From: Tistrella mobilis
Lineage (GTDB): Bacteria; Pseudomonadota; Alphaproteobacteria; Tistrellales; Tistrellaceae
DNA length: 64,000 nucleotides
Direction: 5' to 3'
NCBI RefSeq assembly: GCF_039634785.1
Contig: NZ_JBBIAB010000013.1
Location: 62,001-126,000, forward strand
Below the pieces are notes generated by a model. The model did no database searches. It worked only from the letters and a program-made list of their open reading frames with translations, and was not told the origin of the DNA. Positions 26,623-36,103 of this stretch are shown here, piece by piece (positions within the stretch are counted from its first letter, which is position 1; each line of letters opens with the position of its first letter). The translations under genes and the position numbers were made by a program.

Positions 26623-29226
26623 TCACGACAGCCGGGGCATCAGGCTGCCGTCGGGCCCGGTTGCGATCTCGACCGCCCGGGGCGGCGCGCCCTCTTCCGC
26701 CAGCCGGTCCAGGATCAGCCCGGCCAGGCCCGGCATCAGCTCGCCGGAAATCACCGCCTCCACCGCACGGGCCCCGGCGTCGCGTGCCCGGGCGCGGGCC
26801 AGCACCGCCGGCGCCACCTCGGGTGCCACCGTGACCGGCAGATCATAGGTTTCGGTGATGCGGCGAACCGCGCGATCAAGTTGCAGGTTCACGATAGCAA
26901 GCAACCTCTCATCATCCAGTGGCATGAATGGGACCACTTTGAGGCGCCCAAGGAAGGCCGGCTTGAAGCTCTGCCGCAGCACCGGTTCCAGCGCCTCGGC
27001 CAGGCCCTCCGGTCCCGGTGCGGTATCGGGGTCGTCCATCAGTTTCGTGATGGTCTCCGATCCGGCATTGGTGGTCAGAATCAGGGTCACGTTACGGAAA
27101 TCGATCTCCCGCCCCTCGCCGTCGCGCACCCGGCCTTCGTCGAAGATCCGGTAGAACACGTCCTGCACGCCCGGATGCGCCTTTTCGATCTCGTCCAGCA
27201 GAACCACGCCGTGGGGGCGGCGGCGCACCGCCTCGGTCAGCACGCCGCCTTCGCCATAGCCGACATAGCCGGGCGGCGCGCCCAGCAGCATCGAGACCTT
27301 ATGTTCCTCCTTGAATTCCGACAGATTGATCACGGTCAGCGCCCGGGCGTCGCCGTGCAGCAGCTCGGCCAGCGCCACCGCGGTTTCGGTCTTGCCCACG
27401 CCCGATGTGCCGGCGAACAGGAACACGCCGGCCGGCCGGCGCGGATCGTCCAGCCCGGCGCGCCTGGTGCGCACCGCCCGCGCCACCGCCTCCAGCGCGT
27501 GGTCCTGGCCGATGATCCGGGTGCGGAGCCGGTCCTCCAGCCGGCGCACCGTCTCCAGCTCGTCATCGGCCATCCGGCCCAGCGGAATGCCGGTCCAGTC
27601 CGAAATCACCGCCGCCACCGCCCGGGCATCAACATCAACCGGAAGCAGCGGATCTTTCCCTTGTACAACTTTCAGCTGCTCAAGCACGGCCGATTGTGCG
27701 GCCGCACGCGCCGCGGGCTCTTCCATCGCCCGCGCCTCGGCCAGCTCGGCCACCAGCCGCGACTCCTCTGCGAAGGAAATAGCCATTTCGGCTATTTCGG
27801 CCTCCAGACTAGCCATATCGGCTATAAGCGTCTCAACCGACAGCGCCGCGCCGCCCAGCGCCGCGTCACGCAACCGCATGTCTCGCGCCCGTTCCAGCGC
27901 GGCATGTTCCGACCGCCGCCTCTGCAACGCCTGTGGCACCACCGCCCGGCCCATCGCCACCCGGGCGGCTGCCGTGTCCAGCACGCTCACCGCCTTGTCG
28001 GGCAGCTGCCGCTCGGGCAGATAGCGGGCCGACAGCCGCACCGCCTCTTCCACCGCGGCATCATGGATATGCACCCCGTGATGGGCTTCCAGCTTCTCCA
28101 CCAGCCCGCGCAGCATGGTCACGGCCCGGGCCTCGGACGGCTCTTCCACCTTCACCACCTGGAAGCGGCGGGCCAGCGCCGGGTCGCGTTCCACATGGCG
28201 CTTGTATTCCGCCCAGGTGGTGGCCGCGATGGTGCGCAGCTCGCCGCGGGCCAGCGCAGGCTTCAGAAGATTGGCCGCATCCCCCTGCCCCGCCGCCCCG
28301 CCGACGCCGATCAGGGTATGCGCCTCGTCGATGAACAGAATGACCGGGTCGGCGCTGGCCTTCACCTCGTCGATCACTGATTTCAAACGGTTTTCGAACT
28401 CACCCTTCACGCCCGCGCCTGCCTGCAACAGGCCCAGATCCAGGGTCAGCAACCGGGCGCGGGCCAAGGCCGCCGGCACCTCGCCCGCCGCCACGCGCAG
28501 CGCCAGCCCCTCGACCACCGCGGTCTTGCCGACCCCGGCCTCGCCGGTCAGGATCGGGTTGTTCTGCCGCCGCCGCGACAGGATGTCGATCACCTGGGCG
28601 ATCTCGTCATCCCGCCCCAGCACCGGATCCAGCCGGCCCGCACGCGCCGCCTCGGTCAGGTCGATGGCATAGGTGGCAAGCGCCTTGCCGGCCTGCTGCG
28701 ACGACAGCGGCGCCTCGGCCGCCGCCGCGGCCGGGCCGCTGCCCGCCGCCTCGTCGCTGCCGTCTGCCAGCTCCGGCAGCCGCGCCAGAACCTGATCGGC
28801 CGACAGCCGCCCCAGCACCGGGATCACCTGGGCCAGCTGCTGCGACAGCAACTCGTCGCGCAGGGCCGCCACCAGCAGATGGCCCGATCCGATCTGCTCC
28901 GCCCCATCCTCGATCGAGGCCACCGTCCAGGCATGGCGGATCATGGCGATCAACCCCGGCGCCAGGGCCGGCGCCCGGTCATTGCCGCTGCGCAGCCGGT
29001 CGAGCGCACCATCGAGCGCGGTCAGCGCCCGCGGCACCGCGACGCCCGCCTCGGCCAGCGCCCGGGGCAGCACCGCGCCGTCATCGGCGACCAGCGCGCG
29101 CAGCCAGTGTTCGATCTCGATCGCAGGATTGCCGCGGTTGACGGCATTGCCCGCCGCGGCTTCAAGCGCCTTACGGCAGGTCCGGTTCAGCTTGTCGACC
29201 AGGGAACGGATCTGGGTGGTGGCCAT
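26623..29226 (-). CDS. tssH: TssH (ClpV) sheath-recycling AAA+ ATPase
   Basis: This is an 867-residue double-AAA+ unfoldase. An N-terminal sheath-binding domain (about 1-160) is followed by Walker A GEAGVGKT (about 229-236) with Walker B LFIDEAHTL, a middle coiled region, and a second Walker A GTSGVGKT (about 606-613) with VVLLDEIEKAHP. It disassembles contracted TssB/TssC sheaths. The ClpV-type N-domain and the position between tssG and fha distinguish it from the general chaperone ClpB. A stretch near 27640-27840 is locally less GC-rich but stays in frame. Confidence 0.97.
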   Translation of the reverse strand: MATTQIRSLVDKLNRTCRKALEAAAGNAVNRGNPAIEIEHWLRALVADDGAVLPRALAEAGVAVPRALTALDGALDRLRSGNDRAPALAPGLIAMIRHAWTVASIEDGAEQIGSGHLLVAALRDELLSQQLAQVIPVLGRLSADQVLARLPELADGSDEAAGSGPAAAAAEAPLSSQQAGKALATYAIDLTEAARAGRLDPVLGRDDEIAQVIDILSRRRQNNPILTGEAGVGKTAVVEGLALRVAAGEVPAALARARLLTLDLGLLQAGAGVKGEFENRLKSVIDEVKASADPVILFIDEAHTLIGVGGAAGQGDAANLLKPALARGELRTIAATTWAEYKRHVERDPALARRFQVVKVEEPSEARAVTMLRGLVEKLEAHHGVHIHDAAVEEAVRLSARYLPERQLPDKAVSVLDTAAARVAMGRAVVPQALQRRRSEHAALERARDMRLRDAALGGAALSVETLIADMASLEAEIAEMAISFAEESRLVAELAEARAMEEPAARAAAQSAVLEQLKVVQGKDPLLPVDVDARAVAAVISDWTGIPLGRMADDELETVRRLEDRLRTRIIGQDHALEAVARAVRTRRAGLDDPRRPAGVFLFAGTSGVGKTETAVALAELLHGDARALTVINLSEFKEEHKVSMLLGAPPGYVGYGEGGVLTEAVRRRPHGVVLLDEIEKAHPGVQDVFYRIFDEGRVRDGEGREIDFRNVTLILTTNAGSETITKLMDDPDTAPGPEGLAEALEPVLRQSFKPAFLGRLKVVPFMPLDDERLLAIVNLQLDRAVRRITETYDLPVTVAPEVAPAVLARARARDAGARAVEAVISGELMPGLAGLILDRLAEEGAPPRAVEIATGPDGSLMPRLS

Positions 29227-29271
29227 GGGGTGCGGGTCCGGAAAAATGAGAGGAAGATCAGGTACAAAAGG

Positions 29272-30312
29272 TCAGGCGCCGGTCTCGAACACGGCATCGT
29301 CGGGGTCGCGGGGCGGGGGTGCCGTGCCGGTCAGCCAGCCGGTCCAGCCCAGGCGCAGGCCGCCTTTGGCACCCAGTTCGGCCGGCGGCACCTCGTGCCG
29401 GTCCAGCACCAGGCGAAGCGCGAACGACATCGCCGGGCCGACGTAAAGCCGCACCAGATCGGTCAGCGCGCGCACCGCGGCACCTTCGGGCAGCAGCGCC
29501 GCAAAGCGCGCGCGCGGCAGCGGGCCGACGATGATCTCGAACCGGCCGTCGACATCGCGGACCTTCTCGCCCGCGACCATGTCGACCCCCAGCCGGCAGA
29601 AGCCGCCGGGCGTCAGGCGGCTGCGCTCGGCCTCGTCCAGCCGCACCCAGCTGCCTGCGAACTGACGGATCCGGACCGGCGCCCCAAGCTGGCCGGCCAG
29701 CATCGCCTCCAGGGCGGCGGCAGAACGCGGCCCGCGCGCGAAATGGCCGGCATGGCGGATCACCGTCAGATCATCGACCGCCAGCCGCCCGGCCAGATGC
29801 GGCGTGCCAAGCCCGGTCAGGGCCCGAAGCGCGCCGGTGATCGCATCCTCGCGGCCTTCCGCCGCCGCGCGCTCATGCGCCAGCGCCAGCCGGTATTTCA
29901 CCTGGGCGCCGTGGAAGAAGGCGCCCTGGCGGTCCAGGAACAGGTCGACGAAGCGGGCGAAACCGGGGTTGCGCCGCCGCTCGGCCTCGATCGCCGCCGC
30001 GGTCATATGCGAGGGCAGCACGCCCGAGGGGCCGAGCAGGCCCAGATGGGCGATGCGCAGCACCGCGGGCGCGCCCTCCACCTGGCCCAGACGCGCACCG
30101 GCCACCGCACTCGCCGGGAAGGCCAGCGGCAGCACGCCCTGGAAGCGCACGGCATCGGCCGGGTTGCTTCCGGCCGCGCGCTCCAGCACCCTGACCGCCT
30201 GCACCGGCTCGAACGACCAGGGCGCGCGGGCGAGATCGGCCAGAACGCCGGTGGGCGCCGGCACCGCGGGGGCCGGAACCCTTTCGGTCTGGGGCGGTTG
30301 CATGGTGGTCAT
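29272..30312 (-). CDS. tssG: TssG baseplate protein
   Basis: This 346-residue protein shows family features: a start-proximal LARAPWSFEPVQAVRVLERA (about 26-45), LRIAHLGLLGPSGVLPSHMT (about 88-107), RFVDLFLDR and a late GWTGWLTG. It forms the baseplate wedge with TssF, TssE and TssK. The start at 30312 was chosen because the conserved region begins shortly after it; the frame is open upstream across the tssF end. It lies 11 bases after tssF and 45 bases before tssH. Confidence 0.95.
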   Translation of the reverse strand: MTTMQPPQTERVPAPAVPAPTGVLADLARAPWSFEPVQAVRVLERAAGSNPADAVRFQGVLPLAFPASAVAGARLGQVEGAPAVLRIAHLGLLGPSGVLPSHMTAAAIEAERRRNPGFARFVDLFLDRQGAFFHGAQVKYRLALAHERAAAEGREDAITGALRALTGLGTPHLAGRLAVDDLTVIRHAGHFARGPRSAAALEAMLAGQLGAPVRIRQFAGSWVRLDEAERSRLTPGGFCRLGVDMVAGEKVRDVDGRFEIIVGPLPRARFAALLPEGAAVRALTDLVRLYVGPAMSFALRLVLDRHEVPPAELGAKGGLRLGWTGWLTGTAPPPRDPDDAVFETGA

Positions 30313-30323
30313 GGGCGCCCCCC

Positions 30324-32165
30324 TCAGACCAGGTCCTGTGCGCCGGCGCGCGGCGGCCAGGTGCGGATGGTGCCCGGCCGGCCGCGCAGTTTCGCGGTCA
30401 GGCGGGTGAAGGAATTGATCGTGCAGTAAAGCCCGAACACCCGGTCGAGCACCGCCGCCAGCAGGTAGAGCCCGCCGGTCGCATAGCGCTCGGGGTCGAG
30501 TTCCAGCGTCACGTCCAGCCCGCGGGCCATGCCGCCGAAGCGGTCGCCGGGCACGCGTGCCATGCCCCGGCGGTGCGAAATGCCGGTGATCGCATCGATC
30601 GCCGCCCGGGTTTCGGGCGCGTCGCGCAGATCGTGCAGCGCCAGCAGTTCGCGCAAGGCCGCCGCCCCGTCGGTATCGTCGGTGAGCGACAGATGGTTGA
30701 GCGACAGGAAGGAAATCAGTCGCCAGCGGCCATGCGCCCCGGCCTCGGGCCGCAGCGTCCGGGTGGGCGGGGTCAGGCAGGTGACGCCACGGATCGCCGA
30801 CATCGCCTCGGCCGGTTTCAGCACCGGATGGCCGCCGCCGAAGGGCAGCCGCGCCGGCAGGTCGCGGTTCAGGCACAGCGTGTCGACCGACAGCACGCCG
30901 TTGGCCGGCTCCGACGGATTGAAGCCGTCATCGACCAGGCTGAGATAGATCTCGCTCGCCGGATCGCGCGGCCCGGCCGGCCGGCGCTCGGCATGCCACC
31001 AGCGCCGGGTCTCGTCGGCCATCGCCGTGCCATGGGCGACGGAATGGAAGGGTTGATAGAGCTGGCGGCGGCCGCCGGCATCACTGCCTTCGACCCGCAG
31101 GATCCGGAAAATCTCGGTCGAGAGCGGCCGGCGGGCATCGGGCACCACCCGATAGGCCGACTGGCGCTGATCCAGCCGGATCGGCTCGGCCGCCTGGCGG
31201 AACAGGTTGACGATCGGCACGGCGCCCAGCGCAAAACTCTCCGCCGTCACCGCCCGCTCCAGATCCTGGTCGTGACGGGTGAGGAAGACATGGATCTCCA
31301 GCCGGTCGCCGACGGGTGCCAGCGTCCGGGCGTCCAGGCCGTTCAGGTCCAGGAACAGGAATTTCTCGGGGAAGGCGAAATATTCGGTCAGCAGCCGATA
31401 GGCCGGCAGGGTGCGGGCATCGTCGGGCAGCAGCCCCTCATCCCCGGCAAAGCCCACCGGCGCCACCGCATCCGGCCCCAGCCGCACCGGCCGCGGATCC
31501 TCGGGGCCGGTGGCGACCGCGATGCCTGCCACATCATTGGTCAGCCGCTCGTAAAGCCGGGTCGCCTGGGCGCCGGGGGCGGCGATGAACAGCCGCAGCC
31601 GGTCCAGCCCGATCTCGGTGAAGCTGCGCCCGGGCTGCGTCATCCGCAGCCCGATCTTCAGCACCGCCACCGCCTGCTCCACCCCGGCAATCGCAGGGGC
31701 AGCCACCGGCCGCGCCTTCAGCGCCACGGTCTCGATCTCGATCGGCCAGAGGGTGGCGGGCCAGGCGGTGCGGAACCGGCAGGGCTCGGGCGCGCGCCCC
31801 TCGGCCGGGGCCACGGGGCCGGTCACCAGCTCGGCCCCGGCCGGCACGGTATGGGGGCCCGAAAGATCCGCCTGGGGCGTAAACCGCGCGATCGCCATCG
31901 AGGGCACCGGCGCCAGCCAGTGCGGGTGCAGCACCCCCAGAAGGGCATCGGTCAGCTCGGGGAAGGCATCGTCCAGCCGCAGCTGGATGCGGGCATTCAG
32001 ATAGGCCACCGCTTCGATCAGCCGGGCCACGAAAGGATCGTCGGCGGCATCGGCGGTCAGGCGCAGCCGCCCGGCGATCTTGGGATGCGCCGCCGCGAAC
32101 TCGCCCGCCCGGCGGCGGATCTCGACCAGCTCGCGCTGGTAATGGGGAAGCAGTTCGTCGGTCAT
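30324..32165 (-). CDS. tssF: TssF baseplate protein
   Basis: This is a 613-residue protein with the TssF opening LLPHYQRELVEIRRRAGEFA followed by HPKIAGRL (about 5-32) and DPFVARLIEAVAYLNARIQ (about 42-60). Later landmarks include FPEKFLFLDLNGLD (about 262-275) and ITGISHRRG. It is the main wedge component. Length is normal. It is the first gene after the 1-kb tandem-repeat gap that separates it from tssE, so it may start its own transcript. Confidence 0.96.
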   Translation of the reverse strand: MTDELLPHYQRELVEIRRRAGEFAAAHPKIAGRLRLTADAADDPFVARLIEAVAYLNARIQLRLDDAFPELTDALLGVLHPHWLAPVPSMAIARFTPQADLSGPHTVPAGAELVTGPVAPAEGRAPEPCRFRTAWPATLWPIEIETVALKARPVAAPAIAGVEQAVAVLKIGLRMTQPGRSFTEIGLDRLRLFIAAPGAQATRLYERLTNDVAGIAVATGPEDPRPVRLGPDAVAPVGFAGDEGLLPDDARTLPAYRLLTEYFAFPEKFLFLDLNGLDARTLAPVGDRLEIHVFLTRHDQDLERAVTAESFALGAVPIVNLFRQAAEPIRLDQRQSAYRVVPDARRPLSTEIFRILRVEGSDAGGRRQLYQPFHSVAHGTAMADETRRWWHAERRPAGPRDPASEIYLSLVDDGFNPSEPANGVLSVDTLCLNRDLPARLPFGGGHPVLKPAEAMSAIRGVTCLTPPTRTLRPEAGAHGRWRLISFLSLNHLSLTDDTDGAAALRELLALHDLRDAPETRAAIDAITGISHRRGMARVPGDRFGGMARGLDVTLELDPERYATGGLYLLAAVLDRVFGLYCTINSFTRLTAKLRGRPGTIRTWPPRAGAQDLV

Positions 32166-32216
32166 GGGATGCTCATCTGCGGTTCTATACCGGCCGACTT
32201 CTGTACGACATGTCCG

Positions 32217-33178
32217 CCGTCATCCCCGTGAAGGCGGGGATCCGGGCTTCTTTCCGCGCAAAGACTGCCGGATACACCGTCTCCGGCACCGATGGCGGCG
32301 GATCTTCTGATGCCCGACATGACAGCCCCCCGGAAAATGATCATCGTTCATACCTGTAGAAGCCTACCTGGATCCCCGCCTTCGCGGGGATGACGGTGGT
32401 GAGTGTTGCGTGAGGAACACCGGCAGCCGTGTATGACACCCGCAGTATCCGGATCAGGACCCGGCGCTCATGTCATGTTCTGCACCGACCGAACTCTGTA
32501 TTCCCTCTATACCGTCATCCCCGCGAAGGCGGGGATCCAGGTTCCTTTCCGCGTGAAGACTGTCGGACACACCGTCTCCGGCACTGATGACGGCAGATCT
32601 TCTGATGCCCGACATAACAGCCCCCGGAAAATGATCATCGTTCATACCTGTAGAAGCCTACCTGGACCCCCGCCTTCGCGGGGATGACGGTGGTGAGTGT
32701 TGTGTGAGGAACACCGGCGGCCGTGTATGACACCAACAGTATCCGGATCAGGACCCGGCGCTCATGTCATGTTCTTTACCCGGACGAACTCTGTATTCCC
32801 TCTATACCGTCATCCCCGCGAAGGTGGGGATCCAGGTTCCTTTCCGCGTGAAGACTGTCGGACACACCGTCTCCGGCACTGATGACGGCAGATCTTCTGA
32901 TGCCCGACATAACAGCCCCCGGAAAATGATCATCGTTCATACCTGTGGAAGCCTACCTGGATCCCCGCCTTCGCGGGGATGACGGTGGTGAGTGTTGTGT
33001 GAGGAACACCGGCGGCCGTGTATGATATCGACAGTATCCGGATCAGGACCTGGCGCTCATGTCATGTTCTTCACCGACCGAACTCTGTATTCCCTCTATA
33101 CCGTCATCCCCGCGAAGGCGGGGATCCAGGTTCCTTTCCGCGTGAAGACTGTCGGATACACCGTCTCCGGCACCGGAG
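32217..33178. repeat. 294/295-base tandem repeats carrying paired REP palindromes, between tssE and tssF
   Basis: The whole 32166-33245 gap is gene-free. Three full units of 295, 295 and 294 bases start at inverse REPs at 32217, 32512 and 32807, followed by a partial fourth unit from 33101 to about 33178. Each full unit has an inverse REP, about 130 bases (AGACTGTCGGA.ACACCGTC, TCTTCTGATGCCCGACAT), then a forward REP (32370-32397, 32664-32691, 32959-32986), then GTGAGTGTTG.GTGAGGAACA. The first unit is the most diverged. Identity between inner units is very high, implying recent duplication or homogenisation. Spurious small frames of 60-94 codons recur in each unit. Confidence 0.88.
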
Positions 33179-33245
33179 AACATCGGCGACTGTGCAGGAC
33201 ACCGGCATGCACGGTTGGAGCCGGTTCGAGAGACGCCCTCCCTCC

Positions 33246-33764
33246 TCATATCAGGCCGCCATCGCTGGTGGCGGTGACCCGCACGCCGCGGTCGGCAGGG
33301 TCGACGACGCCGTCGAAGCTCATCGGTTCGGGCGCCGGCTCGGCGGCGACCAGGGCGTCGATCCGCAGCCTGAGCGTGCGGTCACCGGCTTCGGAATTGT
33401 CCAACAGATGTACCGCCACCGCCCGGAACCGCGGTTCGGCCTGGCGGATCGCCGCCTCGATGCCGGCGCGCAGCCGCTCGCGGTCGTCATCGGACGAGAC
33501 CGGCTGGGCGGTGAAATCGGCGATGCCGTAATTGGTGAGCGCGGTTTCCACCTCGGGCAGTTTCGCCCCCCAGCCCACCGGCCGGCGGCGGGTGTTGAGC
33601 AGGTCTTCCAGGTCGCGGCGCAGCCCCTCACGGAAGGCCTCGATGGTGAAGCGGTCATCGGGGGCCAGGCGCTCGTCATCGACCAGCAGCCGGTCCAGGA
33701 TCGACATCCGGACCGATCCGGCCTCGCGCCGGCCGCCCGCGGAAGATCGCCCGGCCGGCATCAC
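33246..33764 (-). CDS. tssE: TssE baseplate protein (gp25-like)
   Basis: This 172-residue protein matches phage gp25/TssE: SILDRLL near residue 21, LRRDLEDLLNTRRRP (about 49-63), NYGIADF (about 79-85) and a C-terminal LRLRIDALVA. It is the baseplate subunit that starts sheath polymerisation. The frame opens with GTG (33764) followed at once by ATG (33761), which overlaps the tagJ stop; a start at the internal Met before SILDRLL is also possible. It closes the tssA-to-tssE segment. Confidence 0.92.
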   Translation of the reverse strand: MMPAGRSSAGGRREAGSVRMSILDRLLVDDERLAPDDRFTIEAFREGLRRDLEDLLNTRRRPVGWGAKLPEVETALTNYGIADFTAQPVSSDDDRERLRAGIEAAIRQAEPRFRAVAVHLLDNSEAGDRTLRLRIDALVAAEPAPEPMSFDGVVDPADRGVRVTATSDGGLI

Positions 33765-34699
33765 GCGGCCCCTTCGCCGCTGCCGGCCGCCGGGCTGAGC
33801 CGGCGGATCTCCGTCAGCTCCAGCGCCGGCATCAGCTCGTCGCCGGCCAGGAAGCAGCGCTGGCCGCGGCCCGAAATCGGCCCGGCCTCCGGCGCGCCGG
33901 GCCCCTCGCCGGTGGCCCAGTCGGTGCGCCGACCCAGTTTGAGGGCGGCATCCTCGCTGTCGGCGGTCAGGGCATAGATCGTGGGCATGAAGACCACGCC
34001 GTCGGGCCCGCCTTCGGTTTCCACCTCGACCGGCCGCCAGATCAGGTCGATCAGCCGCCGCGGCGCCTGGAAGACCATCCGGCGCACGCGTTCAAGCGGC
34101 ACCCAGAAATAGCGGCCCGAGGCCGTGAGCAGTTCCAGCACCGGCCCGGTCAGGTCGCAGGCATCGCGGAAATCGTCGACCCGGGCGCCGTTCACCTCCA
34201 CGGCCCCGCGCGGCCGCAGGCTTTCGGCCTCGATCACCGCCGCCGCCGCATCGGCATGGCGGCCGGCGCGGATCGCGACCAGCGCCTCCAGCGCCTTGGC
34301 GACCGCGGGCGGCGGGGTGTCGAGGAAATCGGGCACGCGGCCCTCGGTCATCACTTCGCGACGGATCTGTTCGGCGCGGATCAACTGGCGGAAACCCGCC
34401 AGCCCCACCGCCTGTTCCGGCGCCTGATCGGCGATCATGTCGAGCTGACGATCCGCCCGCGTCAGCTCCCCCGCCGCCACCATCAGCTCGGCCAGGAAAT
34501 GGCGCGCCGTGGTATCGGCCGGGTGCGCCCGCACCCGCAGGAGCTGGGCATCGATCGCCTCGTCGAGCAGACCCGCCTGGAGCAGTGCCGCAGCACCGTG
34601 AATATCGGCGGTGGAGGTCATCATCTTCATCCCGAGATCCGGTCGTTTGTCTTGCCTGGCCACAGGGGTCCGGCCGGTCGTGGTCGTGGGCGGCATCAT
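33761..34699 (-). CDS. tagJ: TagJ / ImpE-family accessory protein
   Basis: This protein of up to 312 residues shows the ImpE/TagJ pattern: an N-terminal TPR-like part (ALLQAGLLDEAIDAQLLRVR, then HPADTTARHFLAELMVAAGE) and a C-terminal domain with GRYFWVPLERVRRMVFQAP (about 192-210) and LIWRPVEVE. TagJ binds the TssB N-terminus and can assist ClpV. The frame starts at 34699 in a 4-base overlap with the upstream gene, but its first 23 residues are low-complexity; the ATG at 34630 agrees better with the family. It sits, as usual, between the sheath genes and tssE. Confidence 0.9.
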   Translation of the reverse strand: MMPPTTTTGRTPVARQDKRPDLGMKMMTSTADIHGAAALLQAGLLDEAIDAQLLRVRAHPADTTARHFLAELMVAAGELTRADRQLDMIADQAPEQAVGLAGFRQLIRAEQIRREVMTEGRVPDFLDTPPPAVAKALEALVAIRAGRHADAAAAVIEAESLRPRGAVEVNGARVDDFRDACDLTGPVLELLTASGRYFWVPLERVRRMVFQAPRRLIDLIWRPVEVETEGGPDGVVFMPTIYALTADSEDAALKLGRRTDWATGEGPGAPEAGPISGRGQRCFLAGDELMPALELTEIRRLSPAAGSGEGAA

Positions 34700-36087
34700 G
34701 ACTGGGGCAGCCCCCGCGCCACGAACCAGGTGACCAGGCGAAAGCCCGAACTCACCTCGTCCAGCTGGAAATGCGGCCTGAGATGGATGGTGCAGTCATA
34801 GATGCCCGGGCGGCCGGGGGACTCGCGCACCGAGACCGCACATTCCCGAAGCGGATAGCGCGCTTTCTGTTCCGGCGTTGCGGTGTCGCTCGCGATCGAA
34901 TAGCCGAGCAGCCAGCGGCGGAGATATTCCTCGCAGGCCGCGGCATCGGAGAAACTGCCCACGCGATCCCGTCCGATGACCTTGACGTAATGGGCGAAAC
35001 GGCTGACACAGAGCATGTATTGCAACATCGCCGACAGCCGGGCATTGGCGCTCGCCGCCTCGCGGTCATAGGGCCGTGCCAGCTGCAGCGACGGGTTGCC
35101 GTGAAACACCACCCAGGGCGTGTCGCGGGCAGGCGCCAGCGCGATCAGCCCCAGATCCGCCAGCCGCTTGTCCTGGGCATCGGTCAGCTGCACGTCGACC
35201 GGCGGCTTCAGCCCGACATCGGGGCGGTCGGTGCCGAAATGATCGGCCGGCAGCTCGCGCACCAGCCCGCCCAGCTCGTGATCGCGGGCGGCACCGCGGA
35301 TGTCGGCGAACCAGCCGGTGGCATCATGGGCGCGGATCAGCACCAGGGCGAAAGCGAAGGCCGCCACCCCCCACAGATACTTGCCGGCATCGGGGCCCGA
35401 GACGTCCTCGACATAGCGGAAGCCGTCGATGCGGCCGGGATCCTCTCCCCAGGGCCGTCGGAGCAGGATCCGGGGGCAGGTCAGCCCCAGGAAGCGGGCA
35501 TCCTCTCCCATCCTGAGCCCCCGCCAGCGGACATGATCCGCGCCCTCGAAATCGCCCGGATCGAAGCCGCGGCCCAGCGCCTCGAACCGGTCGAGGCCCA
35601 GCAGCCGCGGATGGGCGCCGGCGATGAAGGGCGCGAAGGCGGCCGCCGCCACCGTCGCCATGCCCTTCAGCCCCGTGACGTCGTCGGTCGGGTGGCCCTC
35701 GTCGCGCAGATGCATCAGCTCGTAGGCGCCGATCAGCACGCCGAAGGGCTCGCCACCGGGGCTGCCGAACTCGTCCTCGTAGATCTTGGCGAACATCTCG
35801 GCGCGGTCGAATTCGACCGCGCGCTCGAAATCGCGGCAGATCATGTCCCAGCCGGCATCCAGCACCCGCACCTTGGTCGACCGCGCCCGGCCCGCCCGTT
35901 CCACCACCAGCGCCAGCCCGCGCCAGGCCGCCTCCAGCGCCTGCATCCGCGGGTGATGCAGGATCCGGTCGAGCTGGCGGCCGATCGCCGCATCGATCAG
36001 GGCGATGACCCGATCGATCAGCGGCCGGAGCGCCGTGGCACGCAGCGGCGGCGCGGTCCCGGTACTGAGAGGCAGGGAGACGGACAT
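34696..36087 (-). CDS. Second TssC-like sheath protein
   Basis: This is a 463-residue paralogue of the TssC encoded just upstream. Shared landmarks are AAWRGL, EFGSPGGEPFGVLIGAYE (about 110-127), AAFAPFIAGAHPRLLG, RFAHYVKVIGRDRVGSF and a final HLRPHFQLDEVSSGFRLV. Paired TssC genes next to tssB occur in other alphaproteobacteria such as Agrobacterium (TssC40/TssC41). It could form mixed sheaths, a cap or a specialised baseplate-proximal ring; which one cannot be read from sequence. It is 16 bases from tssC and overlaps tagJ. Confidence 0.9.
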   Translation of the reverse strand: MSVSLPLSTGTAPPLRATALRPLIDRVIALIDAAIGRQLDRILHHPRMQALEAAWRGLALVVERAGRARSTKVRVLDAGWDMICRDFERAVEFDRAEMFAKIYEDEFGSPGGEPFGVLIGAYELMHLRDEGHPTDDVTGLKGMATVAAAAFAPFIAGAHPRLLGLDRFEALGRGFDPGDFEGADHVRWRGLRMGEDARFLGLTCPRILLRRPWGEDPGRIDGFRYVEDVSGPDAGKYLWGVAAFAFALVLIRAHDATGWFADIRGAARDHELGGLVRELPADHFGTDRPDVGLKPPVDVQLTDAQDKRLADLGLIALAPARDTPWVVFHGNPSLQLARPYDREAASANARLSAMLQYMLCVSRFAHYVKVIGRDRVGSFSDAAACEEYLRRWLLGYSIASDTATPEQKARYPLRECAVSVRESPGRPGIYDCTIHLRPHFQLDEVSSGFRLVTWFVARGLPQS

Positions 36088-36103
36088 GGGAACCGGCCCC
36101 CGG

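Noticed and set aside
32403..33249. Several 60-94 codon frames in the tssE-tssF gap
   Set aside because: The same peptide (VIPAKAGIQVPFRV type) recurs in each tandem unit and at REP sites elsewhere, so it reflects the DNA repeat and not genes.
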